DNA of 64,000 nt from Aldrovandia affinis. Its lineage: Eukaryota > Chordata > Actinopteri > Notacanthiformes > Halosauridae. Below are positions 11,346 through 23,000 of the stretch, piece after piece. The notes under the pieces are model-generated. The model ran no database searches, had not been told where the DNA came from, and saw only the letters and a list, made by a program, of their open reading frames with translations. Location of the stretch: the NCBI GenBank assembly GCA_029706075.1, contig JAINUG010000720.1, forward strand, positions 1-64,000, read 5' to 3'. Both the position numbers and the translations under genes were made by a program. The number at the start of each line of letters is the position of its first letter. The first letter of the stretch is position 1.

Positions 11346-13305
11346 CCTCACTCCCTCCAATAGTCATGTGGTGAACCAAAAACAGGACGCGACAAACAAA
11401 TACTCCCAGTTAGACGGATATATATAAAAATGCACGAGATTACAACAAACAGTTATCAAGAAAACATACTTACACATAACAGAAGCAAAATGAAACAAAA
11501 GAAAAAGAAAACAGCTAGCTAACCTAATCTCAAAAAGATGATTCTACCCTGACTGCCGAGGCAAAACAAAATGGGTGAATTCTTCTGAGAAGCTTAACTG
11601 ACCTACTCTGTGCTTGCACGACCTACCAAAGGTGCTCAAAAGGACAGTACAGAAATAAAACTAAAGAAAGCTCGGTCCAACGCCATGAAACAAAAGGCTG
11701 CTCTAAAAACCGGCTCTTGCAAAAAATAGACGTTGTCATACCCACAGCTCTCAAAACCCTTATAAACTCAAATGAGCTGCACAAAATCCAGGCAAGTGGC
11801 AAAAGGCAAAAAGCTGGGGGGGGCAGCCTGCCTTTATCTTCATGGGTTGGGGCGTGGGCAGCAGTTCACAGCCATGGCACAATCAGCCATAATTGCGGGC
11901 AATCAGCGAGTCATGCATGGAAAGCTCTCCTGGGCATGGCCTCCAACGGGGAAATCAGGCAGCAATTAAGAGGGCAAACAGCACCTGCTTGGCCTCCACG
12001 ACACCGACCGTAACACGACTCTACGCTTCCCTAGCTATCAAAAGTGCTCAAAAGACAATTAGGGAAAATGGACAAACAAGTAAGGTGAAAAAGCATTTAC
12101 TACAAAAAGGTTTCCAAAATTCAGCTGGCAAAAAGTCCAAAATCAAGAGTCCGATAAAACCAGATAAAAGGGGAGGTAACAGGGCGTTAACTTATGGGAA
12201 ATAGGAGCCTAGGTGTCACAAGGTAGAACAGACTGGGAAATTACTGCAACTCGACAAAAGTTAGTAAAACAATGGAAGGGAGGTTTCCTGCAGTGGGTGA
12301 ATGTCATAAAGTAACAGATGTTCCTTTAAAGTTTTGGTATGAAGAACCTGTTGTTAGCCTGGCCATTCAGAACTGCAGCGTCACACAGAGCTAAATACTG
12401 TAGTATAGTATTGTTGTGTCTCCCCATGGATATAGCACAGAGCATATAATGGAAATAGCATTTCAACATTACAAAAATAGGACAATTATTTTTCCTTCCA
12501 CAGGGGTGTTGCACCTCACTGATGATAAAACAAGTGAATCCATACTGGATCAATTCGAATTCGAATTCGTCTCAGACCTTTGGTGGATGGCCTTACCCAT
12601 GCATTTGTTACGTCCAGTTTTATTTGAAGTAGATGGCTTTTCTGAATTAATTTAATGAATTGCTTCAGGTCAAATAAATTTACGACAGGTCAGAGGCTAC
12701 TGGGAAAATGTTTGTTAACGTTAATACAATTAGGCACTACTAATATTGACAAGTCACTCTGAAGCAACCGATGAATTGAATTAAGAAAAAACACCTATCC
12801 CTTTCATGCTGAAAAACCAGTAGACTTTTTCCGGCAAAAAATGTTTTTTTTTACATGAGCTTGAAACAGTGAAGACATGTGTTTGCACTGTGCTGGAGTG
12901 CAAGAGTCTTAAAAGTAGCACATCACGTTGATTTCACACACTATTATACACAGAGAGCTCTTGCAAACAGAGCACTCAATCCAAATTGTCGTAAGTACCT
13001 CGAAGCAGATGGGAGCATGGGGGCAAGGCTGGATTATGGACCGGGCCAGTGGAGCCAGTGCCTCGGGGGCCTCCAAGCCTCAGGCCGCGTGCAGCCCGTG
13101 GCCCATGACTTCCGAAGGAAGTTGAACACCAGGGCCCTCAGTGCGCACAGCGCAAGCTGACCACTAGGCCCCTGGGCCCCTCGGTGCTTATAGCGCAAGC
13201 TGACCACTAGGGCCCCTGGGCGCTTACAGTGTCAGGGCCCCCAGGCCCCTTGGTATTAGCTAGGGAACATGGGCAGCTAGCTAAGATAAAAGGGTAGCTA
13301 GGGGG
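11346..13305. other. Unassigned; GC-rich short repeats near 13 kb
   Basis: No gene is supported. Around 11800-12010 the DNA is GC-richer, with overlapping short frames but no family features. At 13100-13255 a short motif (GCAAGCTGACCACTAGG with CCCCTGGGCCCC) repeats two or three times. The AATTCGAATTCG near 12555 is a simple palindromic run. Confidence 0.3.
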
Positions 13306-13690
13306 CTGGCGGATGGCGCAGCGGTCTAGTGCACCACGCTTTGGAGTGGTGTGCGCTGCCCGTCAGAGACGCGGATCAAAACCCGCGTTTCTACCAGACC
13401 GGCCCTGGTCATCAGCCCGATCGGAGGCGGCATTTGGCTGTCCGCCTCCGGGGGAGGGGGGAGGGAGAGCCGGCATGAGTCCGTCGAGGAGAAGGTTAAT
13501 GGAGTCCGTGGAAGATCTCCGTCTCGAAAGAAGGCGGGGAAATAGGTCCAGGAATGCGAATCTCGTTCCCGGAGGACGGGTGGTGGACTCGTGGGGGTGG
13601 GGAATTGAGAATAAATATAGAGGGTACAATCGGCTACCAAATTGGGAGAAAAACAGGGGGAAATCAGCAAAAAAAATTAAAATAAAAAAG
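13306..13690 (+). mobile_element. Complete tRNA-derived SINE
   Basis: The head has a box A-like GATGGCGCAGCGGTCTAGTG and a box B-like GGATCAAAACC. A body follows with GCGGCATTTGGCTGTCCGCC and a G-rich run, then the tail GGCTACCAAATTGGGAG and an A-rich end. Such SINEs are transcribed by RNA polymerase III from the internal boxes and mobilised by a partner LINE. Relatives sharing the body are at 25270-25453 (minus) and 32420-32575 (minus). A tail-only copy is at 716-768. Confidence 0.75.
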
Positions 13691-14815
13691 GGTAGCTAGC
13701 TACAGTAAGTTGAATAAATGTTAAAACGGCTTGCCATAGTCATAATGCTTAAATCAAAGCTACTAGCTACTAGTTAGCTAACTATTAGTGCTATTAGTTC
13801 AAAACTGCTGTTAGTTCAAAATATGGGATGCTGTGGCCGTGGGAATCAAAGCCTCATTGAGAGCTGCCCAAATGTACAAGTGTGCTAAATGCAATTTGTG
13901 GTGTTGTGACACCACACTAGCTTGCTAGCACACTGTTTAGTGGCTATCATTTAATATTGTGGTTTATACTGTATGTAAAATTGGCACATCTGATTATAAT
14001 TGTGGACACATATTTTTAATATTCACTTGATAGAGCATAACAAAAATATAGAAGGCAAGTTTAAACAAAGGGAATAAAAGTAATGAAATGGCTTCTTATT
14101 GAAGTTGATGTCTTTTTTCTCCCCATTGATGAGGTGTGGCCTATGTGCACAGTCTCCCTCAAGTGATCTTTTGAATTTCAAACAACAGAATTCTCTCTGT
14201 GTCAGGCAGGTATATAAGACATATCTTGGTAGGAAAAGCCACAGATGCCTCTTTGCTTGCTTGGTACACCACAGTAATATATTCAGAGACTTTTTAAATA
14301 TTCTAAAACAACAGCATTTTACAGGCTATTTCAAAACTCCCTCCTAAGGGCTATTTTCTAACAGCCTTTTTAAAGGGTTTTGGCTATTTTTATTTTATCT
14401 ACTTTTCTTTTTTTAAATTGTATCTACACAAAGCTGCCTTTAGTTACAAGTAGACTATAAAATACTACCACTTGATTGTATTTTCCAACAACAGTATTTG
14501 AAGGCTGTTGTCATTATTTCTGTTTTCTTCAGGTTTGATATGGCATCTTGTCATCTCCAATGTCTTTAAACCCTGGTACACTTGAGTAAGAGCTGCAATA
14601 GAAGTGTGTCTGCTTTTATACACATCTAGAACTTCCTGGACATGTCCATGGACACAGCATCACTCACGTCCTGGAGAACCCAGAGACCGTAATAATAGAT
14701 AACATGGTGTAGTTCATACAGTTACAGCACACTCAGTGCATGTGCCATTTCATAGACATGTAAGAGTTGGGAGGTTAATGAATTATATTATTACACAATA
14801 TCAATCTGGTATTAA
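13691..14815. other. No gene recognised
   Basis: AT-rich DNA. An 82-codon plus-strand frame at 14099-14347 has no recognisable motif. Confidence 0.3.
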
Positions 14816-14915
14816 TAGCAGCCGATGCTGAGAAAGCATTTTATCCGGTGGAATGGCCTTTTTTAGTTAAGATATTAGAACATTTTTACTTACCTCCTGA
14901 AATCTTCATACCATG
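14816..14915 (+). pseudogene. L1-like reverse transcriptase scrap
   Basis: The plus strand reads AADAEKAFYPVEWPFLVKIL, matching the L1-clade RT signature DAEKAFDRVEW..L. One catalytic-region residue is changed (Asp to Tyr). Only some 30 codons are recognisable. The following AT-rich sequence may be more of the same element, too decayed to call. Confidence 0.6.
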
Positions 14916-15535
14916 ATATGAATATTAATATGAATCATAGGATGGCTTATGAGAAATGAATGTTATACACTGGATAAATAATCTCATTATTAGTGATGAA
15001 CTCATTTATTTGTCCAGATTTTAACAGTAAAATTAATTTGACACATTAATCATTTAAATACATTAAATCAGAAATATCATTTTTTTTAAACGATATGAAG
15101 TCATGAAAAGACTGATATAGATAAAATACCTTTTAAATCACAAAACAATCTCAAATTTACAAGCAAACTTTATGATGCATTACATTATTTGATTAAATAT
15201 TGTATCCCAGAATTGACAATAAAACAAAATACAGATAATGAAAAAAAGAGTATCTTCATATGCCCACATTAATAATGACTTTACAATCAAAATGATTAGA
15301 AAGAAAATGAAGAAAATGTATGCTGTAAACTTTAAATTCATATATAGAGTATTCATAAAGAGGAGAAAATAAAAATAGAGATGAAGAAGATATTGCAGCT
15401 ATGCAGGGCACCTCCAGAGTGGACAATGAGACTAAATACAACTTGTGTGACCAAATATGGAGTGGCTGGCCCTTGGGTTCCCCCTGCTGGGCAGCTGCTG
15501 TCAGTGCACTGATTCAGCTTGTCTCCATGAAGATA
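14916..15535. other. No gene recognised
   Basis: Very AT-rich DNA, possibly decayed LINE sequence downstream of the L1 scrap. No motif is clear enough to state more. Confidence 0.25.
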
Positions 15536-15550
15536 TATATATATATATAT

Positions 15551-15700
15551 ACCATTTAGCAGACACTTTTATCCAAAGCGACTTACAGTAATCAGTAGTG
15601 AATGCATACATTTTTCAGCACATGTGGTCCCAGTGGGAATTGAATCCACAACCTAAGCGTTGCAAATGCCATGCTCTACCAACTGTGGTGAACCCTTGGA
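15551..15700 (-). mobile_element. tRNA-derived SINE with L2-type tail
   Basis: On the minus strand a tRNA-like head with box B (GGATTCAATTCCCACTGGGA) is followed by a short body and the tail GTCGCTTTGGATAAAAGTGT, CTGCTAAATGG. This tail is shared with L2/Maui LINEs and implies mobilisation by L2 machinery. It ends in an (AT)n run at 15535-15551. Similar copies are at 55800-55945 and 57640-57772. Confidence 0.7.
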
Positions 15701-16405
15701 GATTCACCTTGTCTCCATGGAGATATTGCTGATTCGGCAGGTCTCCATTGAGACTGCGCTGATTCAGGTGGTCTGCATGGAGATCACAGTGTGAAAAGTT
15801 GATTGTTGCGCCATTTTTAGATTCACTGAACAGATAAAATGCTTTAAATGCTTCAAGCCTTTCAATGGTCACAGGCAGTAATGATACTCTACTGATGCAC
15901 GTTTCTAAAATCTAAGATAGCTGATGATGTAGCTTGGTAACATTTTGCCACATCAGGAAAATATATATATATATATATATACAGACATACAAAGCACATT
16001 ATTATTATTATTTCAGTGTCAACACATTTTCCCACAATGCTTTGCACAGTTGGCTACAATTATCTGATGATTACTGACTGAATGACTGATTACTGACTGA
16101 ATTAGACTGAATTAGTGTACTGCACTGAAGTGTATGGCAGCTGTACATAACAGGCACTTATTTAAACAGTGAAGATCCTGGCTGATCAGAGGGAGAGAAG
16201 TGGGGTGGAACTTCTTCCTCATCAGGTGTACTGACATTGCTGTAGATAAAGCACAAACGAGGAAACATCACCCACATACGTATCACACAGTTCACCTTCT
16301 CATTCATGTAAAAGCAGAGCGTGGTCTCTCACTTGCTTGTGCTCTGCTTACATTGCATTTTATCCATTGGGTTACTTTCAAACTTTTAAATGAATATACA
16401 ACAAT
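15701..16405. other. No gene recognised
   Basis: Several short repeats of GATTCAG..TTGTCTCCATGGAGAT occur at 15705-15785, with a (TA)n tract at 15961-15980. The stretch lies downstream of the SecA-like gene. Confidence 0.3.
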
Positions 16406-16411
16406 TTTATT
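16406..16411 (-). terminator. Candidate poly(A) signal of the SecA-like gene
   Basis: AATAAA on the minus strand, about 24 bases after the stop codon of the last reading frame (16435). Position and sequence suit a cleavage/polyadenylation signal. It is the only basis for this call. Confidence 0.4.
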
Positions 16412-16434
16412 TCTGTGATATTTTAGATGTTCTA

Positions 16435-17067
16435 TTATCTTATTACATTTACACTTACTTTTTTAAAGTTGATCAAATAAGTATCATTTTGATCTTTGTA
16501 TTTTTTTTTGTTGATCCACGTTTCTAATTCCATCTTCATCACCATGGTCATAGGGAAACTTGTCTTTATCAGGAGATTGAACCATGTGTCCACTATATTT
16601 TTAGAGTGGTTTGGAAAACTGTTTTGGAACATTTTCAGCCTGATCGGATTCATATTTCCACTCTGAAAATTTTCATGTTTTTTGTTGTTGTCCACCATAA
16701 ATATGGGCAATGCACCCATGATCATCAGTTTGAAGGTGCCCACAACATTATCCTTGCTTATGGTTTCAGCCAATAACTCCCTGAACTTTGGAGATTTTGT
16801 ACTGGAGAACTCACGATGCAGCTCGGCCGGCACATAAACAACTGGAAGTTCACAGCCATTATTCTTTTTTGCTTTCCCAATCAGGTTAATATCCAGAGGA
16901 CATGAATTTGTTGCTACCTCATGCATAGTGGTAGCTAATTTGCTATTCTGGTTCAACTCTCTAGCTCTCCATATACTGTTCTTTGGTGGTTGGTGATCTC
17001 CATTGATGATTTGTCCAATTCCTTTGTTCTTATTTGCATAGTTTTGCCACTCTTTGTAGCGTGTCAC
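16435..17067 (-). CDS. C-terminal part of the SecA-like protein (separate frame)
   Basis: These 210 codons start at an ATG that overlaps the stop of the 2342-codon frame (ATGA). The homologous reading probably begins about 20 bases earlier: one added base near 17085 would join the two frames and give KEETGKVTRYKEW across the join. The sequence has a GDHQPP motif (Asp24, His25) and a later LPVVYVPAELHRE (His84). This spacing recalls HNH/EndoVII-like nuclease modules, but the resemblance is weak. From memory, fish members of this SecA-like family continue in this way without interruption. Re-initiation at the ATGA is possible in principle but unusual in vertebrates, and a separate gene is unlikely. 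Confidence 0.6.
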   Translation of the reverse strand: MTRYKEWQNYANKNKGIGQIINGDHQPPKNSIWRARELNQNSKLATTMHEVATNSCPLDINLIGKAKKNNGCELPVVYVPAELHREFSSTKSPKFRELLAETISKDNVVGTFKLMIMGALPIFMVDNNKKHENFQSGNMNPIRLKMFQNSFPNHSKNIVDTWFNLLIKTSFPMTMVMKMELETWINKKKYKDQNDTYLINFKKVSVNVIR

Positions 17068-20000
17068 TTTCCCAGTCTCCTCCTTAAGAATTTTTCAATT
17101 TCTTTTTGTTTTTTTTTGGCTGGTGCAGCTCCCTCTGTCATGAACCAGTCCCCTCCTCTGATTGCTTCAGTCCACTCTTTGCGTTTGATGAAAGGCTCCC
17201 ATTGGCCCGGGTGTCTGAGAAGGGCGTCGGCCTCCTCATTTCGCAGGTGATCTGCTGCAGATGTGATCTCTTCTTCACTGGCTCCTGGTCTCATCCCTCG
17301 AGCCAAAGCGTGAAACAGGCAGCTCCTGCCTTTGTTGACTATGTTCACTGTCTGGTTGTTGATGAGCACATCAAAATGGCCGTCTGGGTATTGGGCACTC
17401 TTAGGTCTGTAGATTAGACTCACAGTTTGACTGGCAGCTTTAGTGCTGGGGTTGAGCTCCTGCATTTTTGTAAGCTTGCCATGGCTGTCCTGTTCCAAGA
17501 TGACCACCTTTGTGCCAGTGGTTTCTGAAAGGACTCTGATATCGAGAATGGTACCAGCCGTCTCTGAATTCCTGATTTTCTCAGCGTGTGACAGTGAGCG
17601 TGCTTCTTCTGAAAGCTTAGAATTGAAGTCTACTGGCATGTATGAAATGTATCTGTTGTTCTGACCAGCTCTGATTTTTTCCTCTGTTCTTTGACTCTTT
17701 AAACCAGTCCTTACATGCTGCCCAATGAACCCATTTACTTTGCCTTGAACATGAGAAACAATGTGACTGGAGAACTTCTGGTGGAACACCTCCACCACGG
17801 CATCTGCCAGTGAAGCGCTGATGGTGCTGATTATATCCTGCTTGAATTCTTTCAGCATCTCGGTGTCTGAAGCAGACAGCTCATCTGCTTTCACTTTCTC
17901 ACTTAAACCTGATCCTTTTTCAAATTTATTTAGCTCTTTGTGAAAGTTTGAGAAAAATTTGCTGGAGAGTGTGCCCACTGCATACGTAGCTTCCGCTGCC
18001 AGTGCTGTCATGTGTGCCGCTTTGATAAGAGTCAGAATTCCCTGGGCTTTCCCTTTAGCTTCTGCTTTAGCTTTGCCCATCACTGAGGAGATGGATGAGT
18101 TAAGCTTATTCTGCCAGCTGAGGTCAGCATAGAATGGCTGTAGTGCAGTGTGACCTAACTCCTTGAAAATGTCCTGTAGTTCACTCTTTCTGATCTTGTC
18201 CTGCATGAGGTCATAAAACTGCTGTTTGTCCTCAAGGTGTGAGAGTATGATGGAGTCTACTAATGTACCCAAGGGCTCATTTTCCAGCTCTGATTTCACT
18301 TCATTAATGATTCTTGTTTTGGTGGAAATTTTGAGGTCCTCTAGTATCTTTTTCAATATTTCCTGTTCTGCCTTATTAACTCCATAATATATGGTTTCCT
18401 CTACCAATCTCTTAACAGTGTGCTTTGCTATATTCTTCATATTAGTCTTCATAACCTTACTAAAGCCATCTTTAGCCTGTCCTGAGAGAAACTTTGGCAA
18501 TGATTTCAGCTCTTTGCCAAATCCCTTAATTAACATCTTTGAGGTTTGGAAGCCCTTTGCAATCAGCTTTCCAACTCCAAACCCAATGAGAGAGACGCCA
18601 ATAGAAATGGCCTTGTCTATGGCCCATGATGTCCAGCTGAATTCTCCTGTTACCATGGCCTCTATGCCAGTGAGACAGTCTGATATTCCTTCAGTGATGA
18701 GGCTCAGGCCGACTTGGGCTAGCGTACCACATGTATATGCAATCAGCAGTGCCCCTCCGACTATCTGTAAAACTCCAAGTAAGAACACCAGCAGCCCTTC
18801 CCATGAAAAACGAGGCTTCTCTTCAACAGAAAATGCATATTTTAGACCTTGATCGTAGAGATTGTAGGCTTCCATTTTGAGGTCCTCATCAGAATCTGGC
18901 ACCAGGGAGAAAACCGAGTATGTTTTAGCTTCTGCGTCCCTCTTTCCTTCTTCTATTTCCATCAGTTTGTTGATGGCCTCACTGATGTTATTTTTAAAAC
19001 AATTAAGCATGCTGAGCTTGGTGTTCAACTGTGTTTCAAGGCTGGTCGAGTTGCTGCTGGCAGAGTCAATAGTGGATATCTTTACAAGCTGCAAACAGAC
19101 TATGCATTCCTCACTAAGGTATGTCAGAGACTCAAGTGCCTTAGTCAGATCATCTCTGGCCTTGCTGAGGTAGTCTTTTTCCTGTTTCTTAATAGTGCAG
19201 CAAGCATGGCTGTAGAAAGCTATGGCTGCCCAACTTTTATCTTGGTTCATGGCCTTTTCAAATAGCCTGGCGCTGATGTCCCATTGTTTTTTATCCATTG
19301 CGATATTCCCAAATTTGATGTAGTGGTAAATGCTAGAGGATGGGGAATTGTTACTTTGAGACTGAATCTTTGCTGATGACAAATCCGCTTTCAAACTCCC
19401 TTGCAATTCATTTACCTTCAACTGGTCAATTTCTTCTGATTTTGTTTGCAGCCAAATCCCCCAGAATTCATTCATAATGGCAACGACAGCTCTTTGTTCA
19501 TCTACATCCGTGTTCTTGTAAATGTCTTGGAGGGTTTTGCAGTACTCTGCAAACAGGTCCTCCCGCAGTTTCATCTCAGCGATGTCCTTTGTCATGTGCT
19601 CTACCTTTTCAACTGCAAGTCCATCCCTTCTGTCCTTAGCTGCCTCCAGAGAAGGCACTGTTCTGAGAGACTCCTGCAGGTGATCAGTGGATACGATCAC
19701 CTGAGCAGATCCAGGTTTACCTTTGCGTGCGGTTCGGCCAAAGGCCTGGAGTTCCACTCTTGTGTTCTCAGAAAGGAAGGAGAGGATCACAAATAATCCT
19801 CCATTGTTGTTCACCTGTTTGGAGACTTTGATGTCTGTGCCACGCCCAGCGAGGTTTGTGGCAATAATTATGTTGCCAGGACACAGTTCTTTATCAATTT
19901 TGCTTAAACTGTCATTGTCACTGCGCGCATAGAGAATGATGTCACCATCAGGGACGCTGCTTTTCAGCTCTTCATAGATAAGTTTGGCTTGGTTGATAGT

Positions 20001-23000
20001 TTCACAGATCACCAGAGCTGCTCTCCCATCTCTGTATGAATTTGGGGAAATTTGAGCCATAACCACATGTTTTATTTCAGATGTCCACTCTCCAGTGGAG
20101 GTTTTCAGGATACCTTTGACCTCAAATAATTTCTTCCTGTTGAATGATGGCATTTTGCAGGCAGAGAGATTTGGATACAGGTTCTGCAAAAACAAGAGGT
20201 CTGTTTTGCTCCCAAGTGTCCCTGTTGTTCCATATATTTTTCCACTGTACTTTTCAAAAAAGGAGACGTTGGAAACATAGTTTGTCACTGTCGAAATTGT
20301 GCTTATTTTGATTTGGTGCTTTATCTCAACAAACTGTTGCAGGCCGTCACCCCATTTCTTATTCAGTTCTACAATCCCAGTGGATCTGAAGTCCACAGGA
20401 CAGACATGGTCGTTTTCCACAACATATTCCCGTCCTTCCTTCAGTCGCATGGCCAGAAAGGCATTCTGAACCCATGTTGACACTTTCTTCTCCACCAGAT
20501 TTCTCAGGAATCCAGGAATGCAGATTTTGTCTTTATTGTTTTGACATGGGGTGTACTGCATCTTCTCTGAGACTAATTCTGCAATGGGGCTGATGAGAAT
20601 TTCTTCTGAATCGTACAGAGGACAACACACACCATTCTCCAAAACAAGAAATGTTAGGTCTTGAATGTTCTGGTTGTTGTTTAGGCTGCGCATTCGAAGA
20701 CAAAGCAATCCCTGGTCATCTAAAGTGTAAACGGTAAAGCTGTAGGGGAGGTATTGCTCAATTTCTTGGAAAAATTCCACCACAGCATCCTCACTCACAG
20801 TTTTCAGTTTCATAAGGAGTTCCTCTTTTTCACTTGTGCAGAAATCCTCTGTAAATCCTTTCTGGACAATGTTGCATTCTTCAGCAATTTGTAAAATGTC
20901 CGTCGCATCCCTAATTTCAGTCCCCTCAGTGTTAATTGAGTCAAATATGGCCTTGAAGAATGAAGCAGGTGGCCCACGTACAAACGTCTGGTGTCCTGTG
21001 GACAGGAATCCATACTGGCTCACGCTGCTCCAGATCATGGCCAGAATAATGTTCAGGTGCTGCATGGAGACCATGGGGCTGGACAGGTAGGTGAGCTGAA
21101 CTCCCTGGTCCAGTAGCAGTGAGTCCACTTCGTCGATTATGATGCACTGATAGCCGCGATCAGGCCTCACGTCCTTCATCTCGAACGTCTGTCGAAGATG
21201 ATCTGCAGCGAAGGTCTCAACAGTTCCATAGACTATGTCCTTCTGGTAGCATGCTTTTCTATCTCCATCCTCTGTTTTATTGGTGTTTGTGTCCACCATG
21301 ATGCCAAAGTGCTCGTAGAATTTGACCCATTCTTCTGCATCCCTTTGGCATAACACAGAAGAGCTGGACACCACATCTACTTTTTCACCCCTGAGTACAC
21401 GCAGCACTGCAAACATTGCGATGACACAAGACTTCCCTTCCCCAGTGCCCATCTCCAGGAGCTTTCCAGTGTTGGACAAGGCTAAGAAGCACCAACTTAT
21501 CATTTGAGTGGCTCTGGGCCACCACTTCCCCTCAAACTTGCACTTGTGTACAGCGTTGCATAAGACTGCCAGGATCTCCTGCAGGTCTTCTGTGTCCGTG
21601 CTGTGACTCAGAGTCCTAGCTCTCTGCACATCTGTGTGCTTTTGAATTTCATCTGTTTCAATCCAGTCTGTAATCTTTTTTACTGTACTGTATGATTTCT
21701 CCAGTGTTTCTTCATCAATGTCTTTCATCTCCCTTATTTCATCAAAAAGAGCATCAATACCTTTTTCTTTCTCATCTCGGAAGCTCTTTTCTAAATGTGA
21801 AATCAAATTTTTGGTTTTAAGTGAATCTGAGAGCTGAAGGAGAGACTGGTTGATCTCATCTGCCCACTCTGACGACACTTGATATGTTGTCATCAAATGT
21901 AAAATCTTCATGATGGAAATGCAGCCTTCATCATGATGATGGTCAGTCAATGTTCCAAGGAGGATTAAGGCTTCTACTGGTGACCAAAGGCACTTTTCCA
22001 CAAGAATTGAAACCATCTGGAAAAGTTCATTTTTTGTTGTTGATGCCTGGAGTCGCACTGCACAGGCGAATAACATCTCCAAACACCATTTCCCTGCAGG
22101 AGATGCCATGTTTTTCTCAGTTTCCATTTCTGCAGTAACTGCTTTCAGGAGAGTCTCAAAAAAGCTAAGAGCAAAGGCCTCCTGAGAAGGCAGTTTCTTT
22201 CCGGTGAGCTTTTCAGAAATGGTCACAATTGTAATGTCGGTGTCTTTGTTGTTGTTCATGTTTGTGTGGAGCCCCTGAAAAAGGGCCTTAGTAAACCTGT
22301 GCCTCAGTTCCATTTCTTCAAGAGAAACTTTACCCATGAGGCTTTGCAAGACCTCCGCAGCAAAGGCCAAGGCATACCTATACTTGAGCCTTGAAAGTTC
22401 CAGATTATGGCCAGCGCTGAGACATCTTGCTTCAATGATGAATCCACGACTAAGCGGAGGGTTTCCTGTCTCCATCAGTTCTAAACCATATTGAAAGTAA
22501 TCAGTGACAAAGTCTTCAATGGTACCATACACAATGTCTACTCCATAGACATCCCCATACGATGCATTTGTTTTCTTCATGTTTGTGTTGACTGAAACAC
22601 CAAGATGCTTGTAGAAGTCAGACCACTCCTTAATATGCTCTTCTGATTGAGTGTCAGAGTCCAGCACAATGTCCAGTTTGTTTCCCATGCAGACTTGTAT
22701 GGCAGCAAACATGGCTGTGACACATGGATCTTCTTCAAAACCAACCAGTTCCAGCGGTCCACTCTTCTCAGTCAACACTAACGCACACCAGCGCAGCATC
22801 TGGTTCAGGGTTGGCCACCAGCCTTTTGTGTCGAAAACTGCTTTGCAGAGCTCAGACAGGATTTCTTGGATATTGTCCATGTCCATGCCTTCACGTTTAA
22901 AGTAACGTTTTACAAATGGTGAATCTTTTGGGGCATTTTCTGAATGTTGCAGGACGCTGCTGGTAATGTCTTGTATTGTTTTTATCACAAATTCATCCAA

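Noticed and set aside
16435-17067. Independent second gene in an operon-like arrangement with the SecA-like frame
   Set aside because: The ATGA overlap looks operon-like, but in a vertebrate the simpler reading is one protein split by a one-base loss, since the -1 frame upstream of the ATG also reads as family-like sequence.
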